From NCBI RefSeq assembly GCF_019599275.1, contig NZ_JAHZTD010000004.1:186001-250000 (forward strand): DNA of 64,000 nt, in the 5' to 3' direction. Made by a program: the position numbers and the translations under genes. Source of the DNA: Hymenobacter sp. HSC-4F20. GTDB taxonomy: Bacteria; Bacteroidota; Bacteroidia; Cytophagales; Hymenobacteraceae. Within the stretch, counting starts at the first letter, position 1. Each line of letters starts with the position of its first letter. Positions 44,993-52,483 of the stretch are shown one piece after another. The notes beneath the pieces are model-generated. The model ran no database searches and was not told the origin of the DNA. It saw only the letters and a program-made list of their open reading frames with translations.

Positions 44993-45829
44993 TTACCAGT
45001 CGCCGGAGGCACCGCCTCCGCCGGAGCTACCTCCGCCGAAGCCGCCAAAACCTCCTCCTCCGCCATCACCCCAGCCGCCACCGCCGCCGAACACGCCGCG
45101 GCCACCGCTGAAGTCACCGAAGATAATGGGGGGCATCATGCCGCCTCCAAAGCCTCGGTTGCGCCGCCTGCCGGAACCGCCGCCCCGGTTTCGGAACAGG
45201 ATAAACAAAATTAGAAGGGCAATAATCACCCAAAAGCCTATGCCCGAGCCGCTAGAATCTTCGCGGCTGCGTTGGGCACGGGGCTGGGTGGCCGGGTCGG
45301 CTTTGTACTCGCCTTTAGCCAGGGCAATCAGCTGGTCGGTAGCCCGGTCGAGGCCCGCGTAGTACTGCTCCTGCTGAAAGGCCGGAACAATAGTGTTGGA
45401 AATAATGCGTTTAGCCAACGCATCCGGTACGGCCCCTTCCAGTCCATAGCCTGTGTGAATGCGCGCCTTATGCTCCTGTTGGGCTATTAGCAGCAGAATG
45501 CCATTGTTGTTACTTTTCTGCCCAATGCCCCAGGTTTGGTAGAGCTGCTGGGCATAGTCGAAAATATCATAGTCGCCGAGGGTAGGTACGGTAACTACCG
45601 CAATCTGGGAAGAGGTAGAGTCGTTGTAAGCCACCAGCTTGCGCTCCAGCTGCGCTGCTTCATCGGGGCGCAGCATACCAGCCAGGTCATTAACCAAGCG
45701 GGGCGGATTAGGGCGGGGTGGTACGTTCTGGGCCAGCCCGGCCAGCTGCATGAATAGTAGCAGCAGGGGTAGTAGCCAGAGGCGAAGGGTAGGCATTCGA
45801 TACGGAAAAGAGGAAAACAGGCACCTCAT
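44993..45829 (-). CDS. TPM domain membrane protein with Gly-rich tail (YgcG-like)
   Basis: 278 residues from the ATG at 45829, which overlaps the stop of the preceding gene (ATGA). A second ATG at 45796 gives a cleaner signal peptide (MPTLRLWLLPLLLLFMQ), so the start is uncertain by 11 codons. The TPM domain occupies about residues 45-165 (VNDLAGMLRPDEAAQLERKL, QIAVVTVPTLGDYDI, NNNGILLLIAQQEHKARIHTGYGLEG). One membrane helix (about 201-218) and a Gly/Ser/Phe-rich tail follow. Bacteroidota encode such proteins beside LemA, as here. Some TPM proteins are proposed phosphatases or assembly factors; the exact role is unknown. Confidence 0.88.
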   Translation of the reverse strand: MRCLFSSFPYRMPTLRLWLLPLLLLFMQLAGLAQNVPPRPNPPRLVNDLAGMLRPDEAAQLERKLVAYNDSTSSQIAVVTVPTLGDYDIFDYAQQLYQTWGIGQKSNNNGILLLIAQQEHKARIHTGYGLEGAVPDALAKRIISNTIVPAFQQEQYYAGLDRATDQLIALAKGEYKADPATQPRAQRSREDSSGSGIGFWVIIALLILFILFRNRGGGSGRRRNRGFGGGMMPPIIFGDFSGGRGVFGGGGGWGDGGGGGFGGFGGGSSGGGGASGDW

Positions 45830-46281
45830 GCGCGTGGGGGCGGGGTGCCGCCAAACGAGATGGAGTCGTCGAGTTCGTTCTGGTCAGTGGCCGCGTTGTA
45901 GGGAAAGTAACGGCGCAACTGTTCTCCTACCAACCGAATGCCCTGCTCCAGCCCAGCGACGTAGCGTTCAGCCCGGAAATGTTCAAGCACATGTTCTTTC
46001 GCCATTTCCCAGAAATCATCGGGCACGGCGGCATTAATGCCCGCGTCGCCGATGACAGCAAACTGTCGACTCTGCCAAGCCAGATAAAAAAGTACGCCGT
46101 TGCGCTGGGCAGTGCGGTGCATTCCCAGCTCGGCAAACACCTGGGCGGCCCGGTCAAGCGGTTCCGGAGTAGGGCAGGTGTCCTCTAGGTGCACACGAAT
46201 TTCGCCGGAAGTGCGTAGCTCGGCTTGGCGAATGGCGGCTACTAGTGCCGCTTCCTGCTCGGGGGTGAGAGGATTGGTCAT
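45826..46281 (-). CDS. TPM domain protein (soluble, second copy)
   Basis: 151 residues, a single TPM domain without a signal peptide or membrane helix: LTPEQEAALVAAIRQAELRT, GEIRVHLEDTC, QRNGVLFYLAWQSRQFAVIGD and HFRAERYVAGLEQGI. It is the middle gene of the LemA-TPM-TPM operon and is translationally coupled to the next TPM gene through ATGA. In other Bacteroidota this pair consistently accompanies LemA, suggesting one membrane-associated module. No catalytic mechanism can be assigned from sequence. An imperfect hairpin repeat lies immediately before its start. Confidence 0.88.
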   Translation of the reverse strand: MTNPLTPEQEAALVAAIRQAELRTSGEIRVHLEDTCPTPEPLDRAAQVFAELGMHRTAQRNGVLFYLAWQSRQFAVIGDAGINAAVPDDFWEMAKEHVLEHFRAERYVAGLEQGIRLVGEQLRRYFPYNAATDQNELDDSISFGGTPPPRA

Positions 46282-46286
46282 AATCA

Positions 46287-46365
46287 GGTACCAGTTGCCA
46301 GGTGCCAGTTGCCGGTCAGCAGCGGCAGCTCATAAACTGGCAACTGGTAACCGACAACTGGTACC
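46287..46365. repeat. Imperfect inverted repeat with internal CCAGTTGCC repeats
   Basis: Two 27-base arms (46287-46313 and 46339-46365) pair with 4 mismatches. Each arm contains two copies of a CCAGTTG-type unit, so direct and inverted repeats are combined. It fills the whole gap between the LemA and TPM genes. Confidence 0.7.
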
Positions 46366-46369
46366 GCTA

Positions 46370-46948
46370 TTAAAACTGAACAGTAGGAGCCTTCTGCGAG
46401 GCAGCATCGGCTTCGAAGTAGGGCTTTTCCTGGAAGCCAAACATGCCGGCAAACAGGTTATTGGGGAAGCTCTTCACGTAGCCGTTGTAGTCGTTGGTTA
46501 CGGTGTTAAACTTGTTGCGCTCTACATTGATGCGGTTTTCGGTGCCTTCAATCTGAGCTTGCAACTCCTGGAAGTTGGCATTGGCTTTCAGCTCAGGGTA
46601 GTTTTCCGATACGGCCAACAGCCGGCCCAAGCCGCTGCTGAGCTGGCTTTGAGCTTCCTGGAAGCGCTGAATATTTTCGGGCGTCAGCTGGTCGGCGTTC
46701 AGCTGCACGCTGGAGGCCTTGGCCCGCGCATTCACCACGTCGGTCAGGGTAGACTTCTCAAAGTTGGCAGCTCCTTTCACGGTGTTCACCAGGTTCGGAA
46801 TCAGGTCGGAGCGGCGCTGGTAGGCGCTTTGCACGTTAGCCCATTGAGCCTTTACGGCCTGGTCTTTTTGAACCATGGAGTTGTAGCCGCACGAAGACTG
46901 CGAAAGAAGCAGTACGAGGCCAGCGAAATAGAGCAGAAAGCGTTTCAT
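46370..46948 (-). CDS. LemA family protein
   Basis: 192 residues. The N-terminus MKRFLLYFAGLVLLLSQSSCGYNSM can serve as a lipoprotein signal (lipobox SSC) or a short anchor. The LemA core is complete: YNSMVQKDQAVKAQWANVQS, YQRRSDLIPNLVNTVKGAA, LGRLLAVSENYPELKAN, FQELQAQIEGTENRINVERN and YNGYVKSFPNNLFAGMFGF. LemA proteins are long helical bundles with an outward-facing C-terminus. The gene starts an operon with two TPM-domain genes, an arrangement repeated across Bacteroidota. Confidence 0.95.
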   Translation of the reverse strand: MKRFLLYFAGLVLLLSQSSCGYNSMVQKDQAVKAQWANVQSAYQRRSDLIPNLVNTVKGAANFEKSTLTDVVNARAKASSVQLNADQLTPENIQRFQEAQSQLSSGLGRLLAVSENYPELKANANFQELQAQIEGTENRINVERNKFNTVTNDYNGYVKSFPNNLFAGMFGFQEKPYFEADAASQKAPTVQF

Positions 46949-47171
46949 GATTGGTTGGGAGAGGGTAAAAATGAAGAAGTAGGTTGGCGAAAGGATAGGC
47001 TATCAATGCTGATTTACACGGCTCGGTCATTTTCCCGAAACCAAATCAGGCATTTATGACTTCCCATTGCACCGCAGCAAAGTACGAAATCAAGCCAGTG
47101 CGGTTGTCATAGGCGGTGCTCCCGGTTGATTCCGTATTTTGCACGTCGGTGCTCCCCGATTTCTCTCTCGC

Positions 47172-48173
47172 ATGAAAGCAGTTATTCCCGTAGCCGGCAT
47201 CGGCTCACGTTTACGCCCTCACACACACACCCAGCCTAAAACACTGGTGCCCGTGGCCGGCAATACGATTCTCGGCCACATCATCGACCGATTGGTGGAA
47301 GCTGGCGTGCAGGAGTTCGTCTTCATCATCGGCTACCTGGGCGAGAAAGTAGAAAGCTACGTGCGCCGCGAGTATCCGCAGCTGCGCTCCACTTTCGTGA
47401 TTCAGGAGCCGCGCGAAGGCATTGCGCATGCCCTCTGGCTGGCTCGCGACCAGTTCCGCCACGAGCAGGAAGGGATTCTGATTTTGCTCGGCGACACCAT
47501 TGTAGATGTTGACCTTCCCGAGATGATGCGCGCACCCGGCAACGTGCTGGCCGTGAAGGAGGTAAAAACACCTTCGCTGTTTGGGTTGGTAGAAACCGGA
47601 GGGGGTGGCCGCGTCACGAAAGTGGTCGAGAAGCCCCGCATCCCGAAGTCGAACTACGCGCTGGTGGGTCTGTACAAAATTGCCAACCCCGACTGGCTGG
47701 CCTCGGCCCTGGAGCGCATTATTGATCAGGACCAGCGTACCCACGGCGAGTTTCAGCTCACCGACGCCCTCATGCTTATGATTCAGGATGGGGCCGAAAT
47801 GGTGACGACCTCCGTGGACAACTGGTTTGACTGCGGCCGCAAGGACAGCCTGCTGGAAGCAAATGCCCGTCTGCTCAACCGCCCCGAGTTTCTGAAGCGC
47901 CAGGAGTACCCCGAGTTTCCGGATACTATCATCATTCCACCCGTCAGCATCGGCAAAGACTGTCAGATTTCGGGTTCTATCATTGGTCCTAACGTAGCCA
48001 TCGGCGACCGGACTATTGTCAAGAACACCATTCTGAGCGAATCTATCATTGGCTCTTACTCGGAGTTGCGCTCCGCCGTGATGCACGACTGCATTGTGGG
48101 CTCCGACGCGCTGTTCAAGGGTACCCGCCACAGCCTCAACATCGGCGACAACACGGAAATAGATTATAGCTAA
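47172..48173 (+). CDS. Sugar-phosphate nucleotidyltransferase with left-handed beta-helix tail
   Basis: 333 residues from the ATG at 47172; an upstream open stretch to 47139 is not needed. The N-terminal transferase signature is VIPVAGIGSRLRPHTHTQPK, with the catalytic Lys in PKTLVPVAG. ILLGDTIVDVD is the metal-binding Asp region, and FDCGRKDSLLEAN sits near the end of the catalytic domain. The last 90 residues form hexapeptide repeats (IGKDCQISGSIIGPNVAIGD). The family makes NDP-sugars (dTDP-glucose, UDP-glucose or GDP-mannose types) for envelope polysaccharides. Exact nucleotide and sugar are not readable. No sugar-pathway genes flank it. Its stop codon is the edge of a long hairpin. Confidence 0.92.
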   Translation: MKAVIPVAGIGSRLRPHTHTQPKTLVPVAGNTILGHIIDRLVEAGVQEFVFIIGYLGEKVESYVRREYPQLRSTFVIQEPREGIAHALWLARDQFRHEQEGILILLGDTIVDVDLPEMMRAPGNVLAVKEVKTPSLFGLVETGGGGRVTKVVEKPRIPKSNYALVGLYKIANPDWLASALERIIDQDQRTHGEFQLTDALMLMIQDGAEMVTTSVDNWFDCGRKDSLLEANARLLNRPEFLKRQEYPEFPDTIIIPPVSIGKDCQISGSIIGPNVAIGDRTIVKNTILSESIIGSYSELRSAVMHDCIVGSDALFKGTRHSLNIGDNTEIDYS

Positions 48174-48251
48174 AATTAACAATAGCGGATAAATGAGCGG
48201 GGCGCTGTTAACTAACAGTGCCCCGCTCATTTATCCGCTATTGTTAATTTT
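48172..48251. repeat. 39-base near-perfect inverted repeat, probable bidirectional terminator
   Basis: Arms 48172-48210 and 48213-48251 differ at one position, which would be a G-U pair in the plus-strand RNA. The left edge overlaps the TAA of the nucleotidyltransferase and the right edge overlaps the TAA of the interrupted minus-strand gene, so both convergent genes end inside it. Confidence 0.85.
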
Positions 48252-48681
48252 CGTATTGCAACCACATATACCACTTATCATCCAGCTTTTTCCAATAATC
48301 CATAGGGGCGTTGTTGTGTATGGGATTTATGCCAGTCTCTGAATACGCTACTCCTCAAACTGAAAAGCTCGATTGTCCTCCTTGTACGAATAAGAAGGTC
48401 TGTTTATTCAATACTATATACTCTTTAACGTTTGGTAAAGGGTAGTCTGCCGCCGATACCCGTATCTCATGCGGGTTAGCAGAGCTTTTGAGTTGGCCGA
48501 CGAATTTTTGGGGGTGCTTTTGTTCACTCTTAAATAAGATATAATCACCCGCTTGCTGTATTACTTCAATACAACCGAAGTATAGAGCCACAGCTATTAC
48601 TCCTAGGGCAGGGTAAATAATGACTTTGCTACTAAATCGAGAACGATAAGATAAAATAGAAGAAGTAATGATTAAGCACAA
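48244..48681 (-). pseudogene. Small membrane/exported protein gene interrupted by an in-frame TGA
   Basis: Read on the minus strand, 108 codons from a TTG at 48681 end at a TGA (48357-48355) after QGGQSSFSV. The same frame then continues for 36 gene-like codons (AYSETGINPIHNNAP, MDYWKKLDDKWYMWLQYEN) to a TAA at 48244. The first part has a hydrophobic segment (VIIYPALGVIAVALYFG). No ATG is present at the 5' end, so the start may be lost as well. The region is clearly more AT-rich than its neighbours, suggesting acquired or decaying DNA. The family is not recognised. A sequencing error at the TGA would also explain it. Confidence 0.55.
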
Positions 48682-48967
48682 TAAGAGAGTGAGTCTAGTA
48701 ATAAAGAATAATTGCGTGGTGAATTAAGGAGTTGAATATAAGGAGCAATGCAACTAGAGAAAAAAACAATTAGAATCTTATTATTTGTCATGGAATAAGA
48801 GCTGAAAACAGAACACAGCAAGATGCTATATAGCTAGTAGAAGACTGGTGAAGCGCAACAAGAAAAAGGCTTTCGGCTGTTGGGGTTCACAGGGTGTGCC
48901 ATAAGTTGTAACCACTCTTCTTGACCTTATGTATCCGCTAAGGATAGATTGTCGTTACTTTAGCCCG

Positions 48968-50329
48968 ATGCGCCACCTCACGCCCTTTTCCCGCCTTCTG
49001 CCCGCCCTGGGCCTCTCCCTTGCCCTGTTGCCCGGCTGCTACTCCCGCTCCGATATGAAAACGGAGAAAGGGGCTGTTACCGAAACGCCTGCCACTACGC
49101 AGCCCGCAGAACCACCTGCCCCTGGTTCAGCGGCTCCGGCCGCTACCCCCGCGGCAGAGTCGAACCCTCAGCCGCTGCAGGCAGTGAATGTGTTTCTGGA
49201 AGTATCGGGCTCGATGGAAGGCTTTATGCCAAAAACCGGAGCCAGCGGCGAGAATACCAAGTTTCAGCAGCACGTAGCCCAGTTTCTGTCGGAAGTAAAC
49301 CGCAGCAGTGCGGCTCGGCAAAAGACGTTTTTCCGCATTAAGGAGAAGCCATACAAGGACTCCTACCAGGGAATTTCCGGCACCGTGCGCAGCGGTATTC
49401 AGCAGCCCGCCAAGAGCACCGATATTCCTTCGGTGCTGGATACGCTGATGAGCCGCTACTACCAGCCCGGCACCGTTAGTGTGCTCATTTCGGACTTCAT
49501 TTACTCCCCAAGGAACGCTGGCGCCATTCCTTATATCAAAACCGACATTGCCGACGCTCTTTCCCGCAGTGGCGAGCATCCGGATTTGGCCGTGTCGGTG
49601 TACGGATACACGTCGGATTTTCGTGGCACGTATTACCCGGCGCTGGTTGCTTCCGGCAAAAAAACCAACTGCTGCGACACTGAAATTCCGTACTATATCT
49701 GGGTAGTAGGGCCCGCCGATGCAGTGCGGCAATTTGATAATGCCCTACTGGAAAAACAGCCGGCAAAGCAAGCACATTTCGGGGTTACGTATCCGCAGCC
49801 TACGTATTCGTTGCTCAACAAATTCCAGAACAAAGGCAGCTGGTACTACGGCGATGCCGGGGCCAGCAAGCGCAACGCCGATACGTACCGCGTAGTTGCT
49901 GTGAGCGAAGCTTCTGCTCAGCAGCCGGTAGAGTTTGTGGTCGGCCTTGATCTGGCGGGCTTACCCGGGCAATACCACGACGTAGCCTACCTCAAGCAAA
50001 ACCTTAAACTGCAAGGGGTGGATACTGATGCCAAGCTGCTGACTGTTTTTGCTGCCACCGACCAAACCCGTACCAGCAGCGGCCCGGAGAGCCGGTTTAC
50101 CCACTTTGTGAAGGTAGGCTTAACCCGACAGCCCAAGGCTGCTCGGCCGTTGGTTTTGCGTTTACAGGATCAGCGTCCGGCTTGGGTTGCGCAGTGGACT
50201 ACTAAGAATGATGCCACGCCAGCCGCCAAAACTTTTGCCCTAAGCTCTTTACTCGATGGGTTGGAGCGGCAAGGAGAAGATAAGCGCCCGATTTTTGAGC
50301 TGCCCCTAACGCTGCAACCCGCTGAATAA
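48968..50329 (+). CDS. vWA-like domain lipoprotein of the tubulin/ATPase/stator cluster
   Basis: 453 residues from the ATG at 48968, chosen over 48929 because MRHLTPFSRLLPALGLSLAL with lipobox LPGC (Cys24) is a proper lipoprotein signal. A Pro/Ala linker (about 45-68) leads to a von Willebrand A-like domain: strand VNVFLEVSGSMEGF with a MIDAS-like E-x-S-x-S (Glu78, Ser80, Ser82; Glu replaces the usual Asp), then STDIPSVLDTL and VSVLISDFIYSP, which resemble the other MIDAS loops. The C-terminal 200 residues are strand-rich and unidentified. It lies on the same strand as the following six genes but 188 bases upstream of the next, so membership is inferred. A metal-dependent adhesion or sensor role at a membrane surface is plausible. 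Confidence 0.82.
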   Translation: MRHLTPFSRLLPALGLSLALLPGCYSRSDMKTEKGAVTETPATTQPAEPPAPGSAAPAATPAAESNPQPLQAVNVFLEVSGSMEGFMPKTGASGENTKFQQHVAQFLSEVNRSSAARQKTFFRIKEKPYKDSYQGISGTVRSGIQQPAKSTDIPSVLDTLMSRYYQPGTVSVLISDFIYSPRNAGAIPYIKTDIADALSRSGEHPDLAVSVYGYTSDFRGTYYPALVASGKKTNCCDTEIPYYIWVVGPADAVRQFDNALLEKQPAKQAHFGVTYPQPTYSLLNKFQNKGSWYYGDAGASKRNADTYRVVAVSEASAQQPVEFVVGLDLAGLPGQYHDVAYLKQNLKLQGVDTDAKLLTVFAATDQTRTSSGPESRFTHFVKVGLTRQPKAARPLVLRLQDQRPAWVAQWTTKNDATPAAKTFALSSLLDGLERQGEDKRPIFELPLTLQPAE

Positions 50330-50517
50330 CAGTAAGCAAGCCTTTTGCCTTGCTGTGCCTCTCTTATAAGCCTGTACCAGTTGGAACGATTTTCGTTCAA
50401 GTAAGCACCAGAAGTGGCGTAGCCTTAGCCCCGTGAGGCGGCCCTTCGTTCCACAATTTCGCCCTACCCATATCGTTCAACGAGCCGCGGAGCGGAAGCT
50501 TCGCGTTACCTCCTTCC

Positions 50518-50910
50518 ATGAAAGCACTCTTCCGCTCCATCTACGAAATCATTGGTGCTCCGCAGCCCCCTGCTGATACGCCCGTGTACCGTGACGTCGT
50601 ATTCCCCAACATCGGCTTGCTCAACTTGGGCATTTCGCTGGCGCTGGTAGTGATTTTTTACTACGTCATCAACCGGGCGCTAGGGGTAGCTACCTTTAAT
50701 AAGGGGCGGCACTGGGCTATTTTCCTGGTGCTGAATGCGCTGATTGCCTTCGGGCTAGCCATTGGGCAAGCTCACGCGCAGCAGGTCACCGACCATAGCT
50801 ACATCTACTGGCTGGCTACCTGGAACGCTATCCTGGGCCTGTTCTGGTTCTTTCTCTTCTCCCTGATTTTGCGTAAAGGCTCCACCAACGCCAGCACTAC
50901 TCCCTTTTAA
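50518..50910 (+). CDS. Three-helix membrane protein of the cluster, unknown function
   Basis: 130 residues. A short N-terminal segment (MKALFRSIYEIIGAPQPPAD) precedes three membrane helices at about 36-58 (LNLGISLALVVIFYYVI), 68-86 and 97-120 (LATWNAILGLFWFFLFSLIL), and the tail is short and basic. No motif is recognised. It lies between the vWA-like lipoprotein and the tubulin-like gene. Because the latter has no membrane segment, this protein could anchor it at the inner membrane (inference). An inverted repeat separates it from the next gene. Confidence 0.78.
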   Translation: MKALFRSIYEIIGAPQPPADTPVYRDVVFPNIGLLNLGISLALVVIFYYVINRALGVATFNKGRHWAIFLVLNALIAFGLAIGQAHAQQVTDHSYIYWLATWNAILGLFWFFLFSLILRKGSTNASTTPF

Positions 50911-50925
50911 TGTAGAAGTGAGACT

Positions 50926-50998
50926 GTGAGAGCTTAGAACTTAGACTCTGTTCTAGTGGCGCTGTTGTCAGCACGCGGTCTAAGTTCTAAGCTCTCAC
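50926..50998. repeat. Inverted repeat with perfect 21-base arms
   Basis: Arms 50926-50946 and 50978-50998 are perfect reverse complements with a 31-base centre; part of the right arm is repeated directly after it (TCTAAGCTCT). It lies between the three-helix protein and the tubulin-like gene. It may be a REP-type element or an RNA hairpin controlling downstream expression. Confidence 0.75.
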
Positions 50999-51017
50999 GG
51001 TCTAAGCTCTAATTCTC

Positions 51018-52466
51018 ATGGCTAAACTCTTTTTATTCGGTATTGGCGGCACGGGCTCCCGCGTGATTCGCTCGCTCACCATGCTGCTGGCCGCGGGCGT
51101 TGACCTGCCCAACTGCGACCGGGTAGTGCCCATCATCATCGACCCCGACGCCCACAACGGCGACATGAACCGTACGGTGCAGCTGCTGCAGAGCTACCAG
51201 CAGATCTATAAGCGCCTCGGTCCCCGCGAAGAAGGTTTCTTCAAAACTGATATCAGCACGCTGAGCGGTATTTCGCAAGATGTGAACGGCTCGGTGAAGG
51301 ATACCTTCATCTTCGACTTCGGTGGCATCAACCAGAGCTTCCGGCAATACCTGAGCTACGATGGGCTGTCGGTGGACTCCAAGGGCCTTGTAGACCTGCT
51401 GTTCACCCAGGATAACCTGGAAAGCCCCCTGACCATTGGCTTCCGCGGCTCCCCGAACGTGGGCAGCATTGTGCTCAACAAGCTGGTGGAAAGTCCCGAA
51501 ATGCGGTTTTTCGCGGATAACTTCCAGGATGGCGACCGGGTGTTCTTCGTGTCGAGTATTTTCGGTGGTACGGGCGCGGCGGGCTTCCCGCTCATGCTCA
51601 AGAACCTGAAGGACACCAACACGCGCCTCAGCAACGCCCGCTACCTGCGCGACGCGCCCACTGGCGCCGTGACGGTGATGCCCTACTTCGCCCTCCAAAG
51701 CGAAGACAACGCCGTTATCGACTCCAATAACTTCCTGACAAAAACGAAGGCGGCGCTCAGTTACTACGAGCACAACCTTCAAGGCCTCGACGCGCTGTAC
51801 TACCTCGCCGACACGCCCGATACGCCCTACGAAAACCAGCCCGGCGGCACTCAGCAGAAGAACAAGGCCCACGTAATTGAGCTGCTGGCGGCCCTGAGCA
51901 TCGTGGATTTCATGCGCTACTCGCCCGCGGAGCTGCGCACCGGTGGCCCGCACTTCCACGAGTATGGCCTGCAGGCCGATGCGCCGGAAATTCAGTTCAG
52001 CCACCTGCCCGATGAGTCGCGCGAAATCATTGCCAAGCAACTCACGCAGTTCCTGTACTTCACGCGCTACCACAAGCAGCACCTGCCCACCGACAAGGCG
52101 CCGTACGCTGACAACCTGAAGCTGGACTACGCCATGCGCAACGAGCCCATCTTCCGGGAGTTGAATACCTTCCTGCACAGCCCCGACTCCGGCGTAGACC
52201 AGTGGCTGCAGGAACTGGCCCAGAACCGTCGTTCCTTCCGCCCCTTCGACCTGCAGACTGACGACTTCAACGCCATGATCCTCGGCAAGCCCGTTGAGAA
52301 GAAGTGGAACGACTTCTTTAACAAAGGCCTCAGCCATAACTACCTCCTCGACAACCTCAACAAAACCGAGAAGTCCATCCAGGAACCTGACAACTTCCGC
52401 AAGATGCTGGAGCTGTTCTATGATGTGACGGACAAAGCGTTTGAGGAGAAAATCAAAGTCGTGTAA
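51018..52466 (+). CDS. Divergent tubulin/FtsZ-superfamily GTPase-like protein
   Basis: 482 residues, no signal peptide or membrane helix, so cytoplasmic. The N-terminal nucleotide loop is FLFGIGGTGSRVIRSL (residues 5-20), comparable to the GxGGxG loop of FtsZ. The tubulin signature region is IFGGTGAAGFPLML (about 181-194), a variant of GGGTGTG. FDFGGINQSF (about 99-108) may be another loop. It is longer than FtsZ, lacks the FtsZ C-terminal tail peptide, and fits the 'tubulin-like' group rather than FtsZ or TubZ. In the superfamily GTP binding drives filament assembly; whether this one polymerises is unknown. It lies 107 bases after the three-helix gene. A RAYT and REP palindromes separate it from the ATPase gene. 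Confidence 0.83.
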   Translation: MAKLFLFGIGGTGSRVIRSLTMLLAAGVDLPNCDRVVPIIIDPDAHNGDMNRTVQLLQSYQQIYKRLGPREEGFFKTDISTLSGISQDVNGSVKDTFIFDFGGINQSFRQYLSYDGLSVDSKGLVDLLFTQDNLESPLTIGFRGSPNVGSIVLNKLVESPEMRFFADNFQDGDRVFFVSSIFGGTGAAGFPLMLKNLKDTNTRLSNARYLRDAPTGAVTVMPYFALQSEDNAVIDSNNFLTKTKAALSYYEHNLQGLDALYYLADTPDTPYENQPGGTQQKNKAHVIELLAALSIVDFMRYSPAELRTGGPHFHEYGLQADAPEIQFSHLPDESREIIAKQLTQFLYFTRYHKQHLPTDKAPYADNLKLDYAMRNEPIFRELNTFLHSPDSGVDQWLQELAQNRRSFRPFDLQTDDFNAMILGKPVEKKWNDFFNKGLSHNYLLDNLNKTEKSIQEPDNFRKMLELFYDVTDKAFEEKIKVV

Positions 52467-52483
52467 CCCTGGCAGCGCGGGTG

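Noticed and set aside
51033-52337. 434-codon frame antisense to the tubulin-like gene
   Set aside because: Composition is His/Val/Arg-biased as expected for a mirror frame, and no motif is present.
51018-52466. Tubulin-like gene considered as the cell-division gene ftsZ
   Set aside because: The signature is altered, the length is wrong, the C-terminal tail is absent and there are no division/cell-wall cluster neighbours.
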